The translations under genes and the position numbers were made by a program. The notes beneath the pieces are model-generated. The model searched no databases, had not been told where the DNA came from, and was given only the letters and a program-made list of their open reading frames with translations. From positions 100,141 to 164,140 of the forward strand of contig JADKDR010000013.1 of the NCBI GenBank assembly GCA_016714535.1: DNA of 64,000 bases. The letters are read 5' to 3'. Source of the DNA: Bacteroidota bacterium (GTDB taxonomy: Bacteria > Bacteroidota > Bacteroidia > AKYH767-A > OLB10). The first letter of the stretch is position 1; each line of letters begins with the position of its first letter. Of this stretch, positions 27,910 to 36,729 are shown piece after piece.

Positions 27910-28216
27910 CAGGTACTTATTTTTTTGTGTCTTTTGGGGTTGAGATTATTAAGGTGATGTAATATAAGTCTTTTTGATAATTAACAGAATACTATTTATT
28001 TTTAAGCAACCAGGACGTGTTTTATTGCTTTTTTTCAGCGTTTAGTTGTTAGGCATTTATAAACCAGTGGAGCTAATTGGTGCCTATCCTTCAACAGGGA
28101 GCAAAAGCAATGCAGAAATTAATTTATTGGTTGCGAATTTAGCTTAGTACCCACTCAGCTCTGTAATCGATTATAACTTTAATGTAATTACTTATGGTTT
28201 AGTGTAAGAATAGCAT
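27910..28216. other. Intergenic region upstream of the LRR gene
   Basis: About 300 bp, AT-rich, presumably containing the promoter of the leftward LRR gene. I could not find a clear TAnnTTTG on the minus strand, and no ORF is supported. Confidence 0.4.
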
Positions 28217-28247
28217 AAAAAAAAGCCCTGATAACAATATCAGGGCT
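28217..28247 (-). terminator. Intrinsic terminator of the metalloprotease gene
   Basis: On the minus strand a 10-bp perfect stem (28247-28238 with 28233-28224, loop of four) is followed by eight Us (28224-28217). It lies 23 bp after the metalloprotease stop. Confidence 0.85.
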
Positions 28248-28269
28248 ATAGGCATGTAGTGTTTTTTTG

Positions 28270-30151
28270 TTAGTTTTTGATTATTCTAATCATTTTTGAT
28301 TTTTCGGATGCTCGAATTTCGAGCATGTAAATACCGGGCAACAAACTTTCAGCATCAACCGAAAATTTATTCAATCCTTTCGATAGATGTCTTGTCAAGG
28401 CGAGATTCACTTTGTTTCCTAGCATAGTGTACACATTGATAGTAGCAAGTTCATTTGTATTGGAATAAAATAGCACTTCAAAGTTGTGAGTAAACGGATT
28501 AGGAAATACTTCAACGTTTTTTAGATCAGGTTCAGAAGTTACTAGGTGCCTCTTAAGATTTTCAGAACTTAGCAAAGGCGTGCATGGAGTATTGTTGGCA
28601 ACCAGTGTACTACCGTATTGCGCCACAAAACCGGGATTAAGCAAGACCAAATTTGTGGCAGTAAAGGTCACATTGCTGCCGTTGTATAGCGTGGTGCCAG
28701 AGTATAACGTATTGAATGCATTGTAGTTTGCAGAGTTGCCGGATAAAACAGGCGCACCAACATAGATGGTTGAAAGACATTCATTATTGCAATTGGAAAA
28801 ACATAAAGCATTATTAATAAAGTTGCGCATTACATTACCAGGTTGTAAGCCAAAGCCATTCGAAAAATTAATTCCGATAGAAGAGCAACCATGACAATAG
28901 CTCATAACAGTGCCCCCCCTAAACCAGGTGATGGACCATTTGAACAGAAACCTCCAGTTCCTAAAGGAAAGTTGAAGCCCCTGAGCAGTTATTTTGTAAT
29001 GGACCCAATAAAGTTGCTGAACCCCAATAGATATTGCAATTATCAATTGCTGTAGCATTGCCATTCCATGCACACTCATGGGTATGCTGTGAATTTAAAT
29101 TATGTCCCATTTCGTGTGCAACAACATTGGCATCCCAACTATAAGAAGGGAAGGCATTAAAGCTACCGTCTATATTGCTATAGGCAGCTGCAGCGCATGT
29201 AAGCGAACCCAGGTCAGCTCTGCCACCATTGCCATTTACATCTCTACTTAACAAGTGATATATATTTGCACCAGCAAGAAAGCCATTTAATTTAAATGAA
29301 GTCAAAGCGCATGAAGAGCTAGTGCTGCAATATGTATCCGGAGTTGTGTAGGTAACTATAGGTTTAACAAACATATTTATGCCTTCGTTGTTATATAAGG
29401 TTCCAACAACATTAAATAGGGATATAACATAATTAATAACAGCTCCAGCATTGCTTCCAAAGTGAAGATACATATCATAGTCGCATGTGAATTCTATTTT
29501 TTGGCAATAGCTTAGTGACATTAATTTATTTCCGGAGAGTTGTTCGCTTGTATAAGATATGATACTATCAGTGCTGTTTCCGCATTTAAAATTTAAGGGC
29601 AAATGCAATTGCTTGTCATTATATAATACATAGCTTGATTTATCAATAGCATTTTTTCCCAGGTTGATGTTGCCTTCTCGGCTTGAGATTACTCCATTAA
29701 TTTCATCTTCCAATACTGTAATAGCAACTAAAGAGTTCATATCGCCTTTAATAATGCCTTGATAGAGCGTGAATAAAGGTGCTGCTGCACGTTCACGAAC
29801 ATCGCCTTTAATTAATATTGATTCGAAGTTTTCTGCTGTCTTTTCATGTTGATATAAAAGTAGATGCATATTGCTTCCATCAAAAGAAGGAACAATCAAT
29901 TCAATCAATTCTTTTTTGCTCAAAAGCAAATGCCGTAATTTCGCTTCATCAACTTTCAGCTGAAGGTATTGCCCTTCGGCAGTATGCGCAATTTGTGAAG
30001 AAGTAAAAATTTCTATTGGTTCAAATTTCACTCCTGCACCAACTATGTTTTGTACTTGCGTTGCTACAACACCATAATTATCCGAAGTTTGGGCGCAACT
30101 TACTTTTATAGTAAAAATAGTAAGCGCAATAAGTGCCGTTATCTTTTTCAT
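28270..30151 (-). CDS. Secreted reprolysin-like zinc metalloprotease, T9SS, frameshifted
   Basis: Extracellular zinc endopeptidase of the metzincin clan. ATG at 30151 (MKKITALIALTIFTIKVSCAQ signal), a long propeptide-like region, then the catalytic domain with VVAHEMGHNLNSQHTHECAW (zinc ligands in HExxHNxxxxH) and the Met-turn in TVMSYCHG. Between them the frame is broken twice: at C4 28978-28981 and C7 28913-28919 on the plus strand. Adding one base to each gives NCSGGFNFPLGTGGFCSNG, then LGGGTVMSYCH, as the family reads. The C-terminus is a type A sorting domain (VEVFPNPFTHNFEVLF, then GIYMLEIR, IRIIKN). Reconstructed length about 627 aa; substrate unknown. Confidence 0.85.
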
Positions 30152-30181
30152 TTTATTCTTTTTATTAGTTTGCAATAAATA

Positions 30182-31999
30182 TTATTTTGTAACCATCAAT
30201 GTTTCAACTTGCTTTTGCAACTTGTCAATTATTTTTTGTTGTTCTATTGCATACAAGGTAAGTTCTTCTATTTTTTTAATCATCTGTGATGCAACCTTTC
30301 CAACCTCCAGGCCATTCGATTCTATTTCTGCTCCGGGTGTTACTTCAGGCAGATGTTTATGTTCCTGAATAAACGATTCTACTTCGCTTAAAGGTCGCAA
30401 CTTATATTTGCTATCAAATACATAGTCGCACCACCCTGCTTCTACGCGCACTTCGGTAGCGCGCATCGTTCCGCATACGTCAAGTTTATAGCCAGGGGTT
30501 ATTGTTCCAATTCCAACATTGCCATTGGCCTGAAAACTTGCAACAAATCCCGCATTGCCGTTACCAATGTAAACTGCATCTCCTTTAAAATAATTCAAGA
30601 ACAATCCACTTGTACCTCCATAGGTATCGATATGTAAGTTGCCTGCCGATCCGGTATGTTGTATTCTTCCTTGAAAGGATGTATTAGATGAATTACGCAC
30701 ATACAAAATACCATCAACCGATGCATGGCCATTTACAGATAGCAGGAAGGAAGGTGAGGTAGTTCCAACACCCACATTTCCATTATTGCCAATAACCATA
30801 GCATTCGATTTGAGGTTAGTACTAAAAGATAAATTTGCAGGAGTTGATGCAATACGGTTGCGGTAATCAGGGGCATTGTTGTTGGTAGCGCCATCGGCAA
30901 AATCAATAAACTGCGTAGAAGGTGTGGCAGTGGAGCGCAATTCAAAACCAACATTACCTGCACCGGTATTTCTTAGCACACTGCGTGTACCTCCTGCCGA
31001 AGATGAACTTACTTCAAGATTTTCGGTGGGTACATCAACACCAATTCCTACATTTCCATTTACATCAATGGCCATTCTCTTTAGGCTATTTGTAAAAAAA
31101 TCAAGACCAAATATATTGCCTCCCGCAGTTCGCTTACTTCCAATTGATTCTCCAGAAATAATACCACCAAATTTCACATTGTTGCTAGTGGCCAATCCGG
31201 CATTTGTTGCACTTCCATCTGCAATTAAATTGCCGGCTGCTTTTATATTTCCGGTAACATCCAATCTTTCAGAAGGGCTAGAGTTACCTATACCTACCTG
31301 AGCATTACTCGTTAATATAAAATCACCAATTGTATTATTATGTGTTGATAAATGTAAATTTCCGGCAGTAGTATACAATCCAACATCATTGTTGAAATTT
31401 AAGGCCGGAAATCCTCTTTGAAATCCATGACTTGTATTACCCAAATATATTCCACCTCCTGTTGCTCCGGGAGTACCAACTATTATTCTCGCGCTATCTG
31501 CTCTAACATCCAATTTTGCAATTGGGTTAAGCGTACCTATACCCACATTGTCACTTTGAGTTATCACGAGAGGGGTGGTGCTGCTGGTAAAATTTCTAAT
31601 CGAATAGTTGTCATTATTAATACCGCCTGTTTGCCATTTTGCTGTGCCATTAGTTCGATAGCTTACTGTGTTTACATCTGATGGATTTTTCTTATCCATG
31701 TAGATAAATGCACTTGCTGTATTGCTCTTTATCTGCACAGCAGCCCCTCCCGAAGCAGGATTGATATCTAACAACGTGGCAGGTGAGTTTGTGCCAATTC
31801 CTACTCGGCCTTGATTGCTAATAACCATGCGCTGCGTGTTACTAGTTCGAAATTTTAAGGCACGACTGTCGGTAGTACCAATAAAGTTATTTATGGTATC
31901 GGTGCCTGCGTTACCAGTAAGCGACCATTGGGCATTTGCTTGAGTGCCAAGCATTGCAATTGCTACCAATGGCAGCAGGTTTAGAATTCTTTTCATCAT
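30182..31999 (-). CDS. NVGIGT-repeat tail-fibre-like secreted protein
   Basis: A 605-aa protein with a signal peptide (LLPLVAIAMLGTQANAQ) and many short repeats ending VGIGTxxPxxxLxV (for example GRVGIGTNSPATLLDI, GNVGVGTTSPSFLLSV, GNVGIGTITPGYKLDV), which form a trimeric fibre-like beta structure. The end is the conserved segment DYVFDSKYKLRPLSEVESFIQEHKHLPEV, then GLEVGKVASQMIKKIEELTLYAIEQ, a coiled-coil related to the intramolecular chaperone ends of phage tail fibres (peptidase S74-like), though the Ser-Lys dyad is not evident. Surface adhesin is the likeliest role; there is no T9SS domain. It is 30 bp upstream of the metalloprotease on the same strand. Confidence 0.8.
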   Translation of the reverse strand: MMKRILNLLPLVAIAMLGTQANAQWSLTGNAGTDTINNFIGTTDSRALKFRTSNTQRMVISNQGRVGIGTNSPATLLDINPASGGAAVQIKSNTASAFIYMDKKNPSDVNTVSYRTNGTAKWQTGGINNDNYSIRNFTSSTTPLVITQSDNVGIGTLNPIAKLDVRADSARIIVGTPGATGGGIYLGNTSHGFQRGFPALNFNNDVGLYTTAGNLHLSTHNNTIGDFILTSNAQVGIGNSSPSERLDVTGNIKAAGNLIADGSATNAGLATSNNVKFGGIISGESIGSKRTAGGNIFGLDFFTNSLKRMAIDVNGNVGIGVDVPTENLEVSSSSAGGTRSVLRNTGAGNVGFELRSTATPSTQFIDFADGATNNNAPDYRNRIASTPANLSFSTNLKSNAMVIGNNGNVGVGTTSPSFLLSVNGHASVDGILYVRNSSNTSFQGRIQHTGSAGNLHIDTYGGTSGLFLNYFKGDAVYIGNGNAGFVASFQANGNVGIGTITPGYKLDVCGTMRATEVRVEAGWCDYVFDSKYKLRPLSEVESFIQEHKHLPEVTPGAEIESNGLEVGKVASQMIKKIEELTLYAIEQQKIIDKLQKQVETLMVTK

Positions 32000-32030
32000 A
32001 ATTTTAGCTATTAATTGGTTAATGATGCGT

Positions 32031-32061
32031 CAAAAGTATACTTTCGGGGAGGCGATAGCAA
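32031..32061 (-). promoter_or_regulatory. Promoter of the NVGIGT-repeat gene, back to back with a plus-strand element
   Basis: Minus-strand TACTTTTG (32038-32031) with TTG (32061-32059) 20 nt away. Directly abutting it on the plus strand is TACTTTCG (32039-32046), one mismatch from consensus, so CAAAAGTATACTTTCG forms a near-palindromic divergent pair serving this gene and the histidine kinase. Confidence 0.55.
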
Positions 32062-32154
32062 TCCCGTAAAAAGGTGATTTTTGATTATCTCCTAAAAACA
32101 GGATTTTTTGTTTTATGTACTTTTTTAATTGGATACGAATTACTTTTGGCGCTA

Positions 32155-34161
32155 ATGAAAAACTTTATAAAGTATAGTTTAATTTTTTGTGCCCATTTTA
32201 TTGGCGTGTTTCATGTTGTTGCACAATCTACAGAGAAGGACTCCCTTTTAACTTTTATTACTACAAACGAAAAGACAAATATCATAGAAGCATTAAATGC
32301 CCGGATTGTACTTGCAAGTATTTGTATCAAAAGCTCCGATACGGTTTTGGCGTCAAGGTTATTGCGTGAGAGTATGATTATCAGTAAAGAGAAAAATAAT
32401 TATTTCTATTTAAGCAGTACGCTGATAACATGGTCTAGCTATTTTTTAAGCATTGGAAATTACGATGCTTCAGATAGTTGTGCAAATGAGGCACTCCGAC
32501 ACCTTCAAGAATGCAGTACAGACGATTGCTTTTATAACAAGGTGAATGCGTTGAGCAATCTATCGGTCGGTAAAGAGCAAAAGGGCTATATAGTATCTTC
32601 TATCGACCTCAAACTAAAAGCGCTTGATATTGCAGAGAAACTTACTCATGTTCAAAAAAATAAAACTCTCACATTATTATATAGCGGCCTGGCATCTTTG
32701 TTTGCCAATCAGGGACAATATAAAAAGGCAGCATATTATGATAATAAATGTGTGCAAGCACAACTTAGCTTGGGCATTAGAAATCTTAACCTAGGCGATG
32801 CATATGTTTATTTAGCTGACGATTATATGTGTGCTGGTTTCACTGATAGTGCCGCACAAATTTTACATGGTATAAAACCCCTGGTCGATTCTTTGAACAT
32901 ACCTAAAATGTATGCACGTTATTATGCATATAGTGCCAAGTTAAATTACTTACAAAAAAATTATTTGCAAGCAATAGACGATGGAGTTAAGGGCCGCGAT
33001 TATGCATTACAATCGCGCAGCAGCAAGACCTGCATGGTTGCGCTGCTTGCAGCCGGGCGTTCTTATATTGCTTTGCAACAGCCCCAAAAGGCTATGCCAT
33101 TGTTGAGTGAAGATTTGCAAATTGCACGAGCGGTACAATCGTTACGTGAGCAAAGTTTTGCTCTAAAAGAATTGGCAATTGCAAGTATGCAATTGCAAAA
33201 ACCAGCTGAGGCTTATGAATATTTACTACAATTTGAAGTAATTAAAGACAGCATTCAGGCCAGGAACGAAATGATAAGGCTTAATGAAATTGAAACTCAA
33301 TATCAGGCAGAAAGGAGGGCAAAGGCAATACAACTTCTCGAAACAGAAAAGTTACTACAAGCGGCTTCTTATAAGCAAAAGACAACTCGATTATATGTTT
33401 TAGTTGGATGCCTTCTTGTTGTAGTCTTAATAGGTATTTTAGTTTTTAGAAACTATAGACAAAAACAAATTATACAAACAAAAAAAATAAAGGAACTAGA
33501 ACAAAAAAAACAAATGGATGCGGTAAGCAACATGATATTGGGGCAAGAAACTGAGCGCAATAGAATGGCCAAAGACCTTCATGATGGAATAGGAGGAATG
33601 CTAAGCGGAGTAAAATTAAATTTATCAGCAATGAAAGGAAACATGATTATCCATGAACAAGCTGCAAACTTGTTTACAAAATCTATCGCACAGTTGGATA
33701 GTGCGATTAGAGAAATGCGAAGAGTAGCACACAATATGATGCCCGAAGCATTATTGCAATTGGGATTGGCCGAAGCAATTCATGATTATTGCCAGGGCAT
33801 TAACGAAAGTAAGTTGATAGAAATACAATTTGTGAATTTGTGTTCGAATCTATCATTGGAGAAATCGTTAGAAATAGTTCTGTATCGCATTGTGCAAGAG
33901 TTAACAAATAATGCCATTAAACATGCGGAAGCAAAAAACCTTTTTATTCAAATTTCGTGTAACGAAAATATTTTGAATCTCACAATTGAAGATGATGGCA
34001 ACGGATTTGAAGTTTCTTCCTTCACTTCGTTACCGGGCAACGGTTCCGGGTTGCTCAATGTACAATCGAGAGTTGATTATGTGAAAGGGAAGATGGAAAT
34101 CGTTTCAAAACCAAACAAGGGAACCAGTGTTATGATTGAAATACCTATTAATGAGAAGTAA
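32155..34161 (+). CDS. TPR-containing sensor histidine kinase (HisKA_3 type)
   Basis: Membrane sensor kinase of the NarX/LytS-like class, pairing with the regulator 6 bp downstream. The ATG at 32155 starts a signal-like segment (MKNFIKYSLIFCAHFIGVFHVVAQ), so the TPR sensor region (about 40-390, with TPR-like helices such as LLYSGLASLFANQGQYKKAAYYDNK) lies in the periplasm. One TM follows (about 410-432), a short coiled coil, then the H-box RNRMAKDLHDGIGGML with phospho-His476. The HATPase_c domain has N-box ELTNNAIKHAEAKN, G1 IEDDGNGFE and G2 GSGLLNVQSRVDYVKG. 668 aa from this start; an upstream start at 32074 would put a second TM in front. Confidence 0.88.
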   Translation: MKNFIKYSLIFCAHFIGVFHVVAQSTEKDSLLTFITTNEKTNIIEALNARIVLASICIKSSDTVLASRLLRESMIISKEKNNYFYLSSTLITWSSYFLSIGNYDASDSCANEALRHLQECSTDDCFYNKVNALSNLSVGKEQKGYIVSSIDLKLKALDIAEKLTHVQKNKTLTLLYSGLASLFANQGQYKKAAYYDNKCVQAQLSLGIRNLNLGDAYVYLADDYMCAGFTDSAAQILHGIKPLVDSLNIPKMYARYYAYSAKLNYLQKNYLQAIDDGVKGRDYALQSRSSKTCMVALLAAGRSYIALQQPQKAMPLLSEDLQIARAVQSLREQSFALKELAIASMQLQKPAEAYEYLLQFEVIKDSIQARNEMIRLNEIETQYQAERRAKAIQLLETEKLLQAASYKQKTTRLYVLVGCLLVVVLIGILVFRNYRQKQIIQTKKIKELEQKKQMDAVSNMILGQETERNRMAKDLHDGIGGMLSGVKLNLSAMKGNMIIHEQAANLFTKSIAQLDSAIREMRRVAHNMMPEALLQLGLAEAIHDYCQGINESKLIEIQFVNLCSNLSLEKSLEIVLYRIVQELTNNAIKHAEAKNLFIQISCNENILNLTIEDDGNGFEVSSFTSLPGNGSGLLNVQSRVDYVKGKMEIVSKPNKGTSVMIEIPINEK

Positions 34162-34167
34162 GACACA

Positions 34168-34785
34168 ATGATAAATATAATGGTGGTTGACGACCATGAA
34201 ATGGTACTAGAAGGAATGCGAAATATGCTCGCAAGAATTAGCAATGTAAGTTTAGTGGCCACTGCATCCAATGCCATAGATGCAATTGCCGTTTTAAAAT
34301 GCAATCAGGTACAGGTTGCTTTTGTGGATATTAATTTGCCCGATATTAGTGGAATAGAGCTGTGTAGGAAAATAAAAAAGGAATTTGCATCCATACATGT
34401 GATAGCACTTAGCTCGTTTGCACAGCGTAGTTATGTATCGCAAATGATAGCAAATGGTGCATCGGGGTATTTGATTAAAAGTGCAGGTAAGGAAGAAATT
34501 GAAGAGGCCATTGAAGCTGTTTTGAAAAATAAAATATACATAAGCAAGCAGATTGGTGCCGGATATTTATCCCCTGTTTCGGACGCGATACCTACACTAA
34601 CCAGACGCGAGAAGGAAGTTTTACTATACATTTCGCAAGGGTTGACCAATAAGGATATAGCGGAGAAAATATTTGTAAGCCAAAGCACCGTTGATAGTCA
34701 TCGTAAAAATTTGCTTGCAAAATTTAATGTGCAAAATACCGCTTCGCTTATTACTATTGCAGTAAAGTTAGGGGTGTTAACTTAA
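34168..34785 (+). CDS. NarL/LuxR-family response regulator
   Basis: DNA-binding response regulator, 205 aa. Receiver domain: acidic pair DD at 8-9, phospho-acceptor Asp54 in VAFVDINLPDISG, Ser/Thr in IALSSF and Lys in GYLIKSAGK. The C-terminal GerE-type helix-turn-helix reads LTRREKEVLLYISQGLTNKDIAEKIFVSQSTVDSHRKNLLAKFN. It is co-transcribed with the kinase gene (6-bp gap) and is the only regulator near the MbnP/MbnH/YHYH genes starting 200 bp downstream, making these the obvious candidate targets. Confidence 0.92.
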   Translation: MINIMVVDDHEMVLEGMRNMLARISNVSLVATASNAIDAIAVLKCNQVQVAFVDINLPDISGIELCRKIKKEFASIHVIALSSFAQRSYVSQMIANGASGYLIKSAGKEEIEEAIEAVLKNKIYISKQIGAGYLSPVSDAIPTLTRREKEVLLYISQGLTNKDIAEKIFVSQSTVDSHRKNLLAKFNVQNTASLITIAVKLGVLT

Positions 34786-34985
34786 TGTAACCCCAAAAGT
34801 AGTTGACTTCATTTTTAAAGAATGTTTTCAAAGTGTTTATTGAAATTTACACTAGCCAATGACTTAATACTTGGCAAAGCTTGTTTTTAGGCGTCATTAA
34901 TTACATTACTTTCTTCCGTATTGTTGAATTGCTTTTTTTACTTTCGCAGAAAAATGATACACCATTTGAGCAACAAATTTGTATA

Positions 34986-35684
34986 ATGAGAATCTCCAAC
35001 TTGATTGTATTTTCTGTTATTGTCTTAACCACCTCATTTGCTTTTGCTCAAACCAAACAAGTGCAAATTAATTTTGTGCCAACTTTAGGTAAGGATAAAA
35101 TACAATTAACAGAGATACCACAAGTGTTGCGCAGCAAAGACCAATTGCAAGTTGAAGTTTTAAAATATTATGTTGCAAATATTACGTTTAGGCATAAAGG
35201 GAATTTGGTTTTTGAAGAGAAAAATAGTGTACACTTAATAGATGCCAAGGCCGTAGGCGCATCAACAATCAAGGTAACAATGCTTGATACAATAAGGTAT
35301 GATCAAATAAATTTCAACCTTGGTATAGATAGCATAACCAATGTAGCGGGAGCATTGGGTGGCGATTTAGATCCTACCAATGGTATGTATTGGACTTGGC
35401 AAAGTGGATACATTAATTTTAAACTCGAGGGAAAAAGTTTACTAAGCGTATATAAGAATGGCGAGTTTCAGTTGCATATTGGAGGATATTTAAAACCGGC
35501 TAATGCACTACAACCTGTAAGTTTGGATGTCAATTGCAAGCAAGTATTGAATGTTGGTTTTGATATAGGAACATTTATAAATGCGATAGACATTGCAACT
35601 CAACATCACATCATGTCTCCTTCTCCTGTGGCAGTGCAGTTGGCTCAAGCAGCAGCAAGATCTTTTAATGTAATAGCAGAATGA
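34986..35684 (+). CDS. mbnP: MbnP family periplasmic protein
   Basis: MbnP is the partner of the di-haem enzyme MbnH; in methanotrophs MbnH oxidises a Trp of MbnP to kynurenine and MbnP binds copper. The 232-aa protein starts at ATG 34986 (MRISNLIVFSVIVLTTSFAFAQ signal). The conserved core is visible: LKYYVANITFRHKGN, then LGIDSITNVAGALGGDLDPTNGMYWTWQSGYINFKLEG with Trp136 and Trp138, and LHIGGYLKPANALQPVSLDV. The C-terminus has HHIMSPSP with a His pair. Its stop overlaps the start of the mbnH-like gene by 4 bp. The symbol is by family and neighbour, not by proven function. Confidence 0.85.
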   Translation: MRISNLIVFSVIVLTTSFAFAQTKQVQINFVPTLGKDKIQLTEIPQVLRSKDQLQVEVLKYYVANITFRHKGNLVFEEKNSVHLIDAKAVGASTIKVTMLDTIRYDQINFNLGIDSITNVAGALGGDLDPTNGMYWTWQSGYINFKLEGKSLLSVYKNGEFQLHIGGYLKPANALQPVSLDVNCKQVLNVGFDIGTFINAIDIATQHHIMSPSPVAVQLAQAAARSFNVIAE

Positions 35685-36712
35685 AATTGAATCTTTTTTT
35701 TCTGTTACTTATAGTTGCTTTTTGTTGTGCCTTTCAATTCGCTAAGGATAGTTTGTTTCAAGTGCCTCCCCATTTTCCGAAACCTGTATATAATTTTGTA
35801 AATAATGCATTAACCAAAGAGCGAATATTTTTGGGACGTGTATTGTTTTATGATCCTATTTTATCGCGCAACAATACCATATCATGTGCAAGTTGCCACT
35901 CACCATATTCTGCCTTTGCCCATGTAGATCATGCATTAAGTCATGGCATTGATGATAAGATAGGAATACGCAATGCGCCTGCATTGTTTAATCTTGCATG
36001 GCATGATAAATTTATGCGCGATGGTGCAATCAATCATTTGGATATGCAAGCACTTGCACCAATTAGCAATGCAAGCGAAATGGATGAAAACATTAGTAAT
36101 GTGGTGGATAAGTTGCAAACAAGCGCATTCTACCGCTCTTTGTTTTTCGATGCTTATGGCGATTCGATGGTTACTGGCGAGCTAACCTTAAAAGCTATTT
36201 CTCAATTTATGCTCACACTTGTATCGGCTAATGCTAAGTATGATAGTGTCATGCTTGGTAAAAGTAATTTTACTAGTCAGGAAAAAAGTGGTTACGATAT
36301 ATTTAGAAATAATTGCAACAGTTGCCATACCGAACCTTTGTTCACAAACAACCAACTGATGCGTAATGGCTTACCCATTGATTCGTTGTTGAATGATTAT
36401 GGAAGATACACGATTACAAAACTAAATGCAGATTCTTTAAAATTTAAAGTACCTAGTTTAAGAAATATTGAGTTTACATTTCCTTATATGCATGATGGAC
36501 GTTTCAAAAAATTAAATGATGTAATTAATCATTATGTAACCACCGGTAGTAATAAAAATGATTTCGAGTCGGCATTAAACCATCCCATCCAATTAACATC
36601 TGACCAGAAGGTAGATTTAATTGCATTTTTACTAACTTTAAGCGATAAGCAATTTTTAATAGATAGCTCATACCATTTCCCCAGGGAAATATTAAATAAA
36701 ATGAATAAATAG
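35681..36712 (+). CDS. mbnH: MbnH-like di-haem cytochrome c peroxidase/MauG family enzyme
   Basis: Periplasmic di-haem enzyme of the bacterial cytochrome c peroxidase/MauG superfamily. The 343-aa protein has an N-terminal signal (LFFLLLIVAFCCAFQ), RIFLGRVLFYDPILSRNNTISCASCHSPYSAFAH with haem motif 1 at Cys69-Cys72-His73, and FRNNCNSCHTEPLFTN with haem motif 2 at Cys212-Cys215-His216. Then come KVPSLRNIEFTFPYMHDGRFKKLNDVINHY and LTLSDKQFL, the usual superfamily end. The 4-bp overlap with mbnP predicts that MbnP is its protein substrate, by analogy with methanotrophs. A plain peroxidase is the alternative. Confidence 0.88.
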   Translation: MKLNLFFLLLIVAFCCAFQFAKDSLFQVPPHFPKPVYNFVNNALTKERIFLGRVLFYDPILSRNNTISCASCHSPYSAFAHVDHALSHGIDDKIGIRNAPALFNLAWHDKFMRDGAINHLDMQALAPISNASEMDENISNVVDKLQTSAFYRSLFFDAYGDSMVTGELTLKAISQFMLTLVSANAKYDSVMLGKSNFTSQEKSGYDIFRNNCNSCHTEPLFTNNQLMRNGLPIDSLLNDYGRYTITKLNADSLKFKVPSLRNIEFTFPYMHDGRFKKLNDVINHYVTTGSNKNDFESALNHPIQLTSDQKVDLIAFLLTLSDKQFLIDSSYHFPREILNKMNK

Positions 36713-36729
36713 ATAAAAAATAAATTACC

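Noticed and set aside
28911..28921. Poly-G tract in the metalloprotease as a phase-variable switch
   Set aside because: Possible in principle, but a second break in a G4 run of the same gene and many similar breaks in housekeeping genes make read error more likely.
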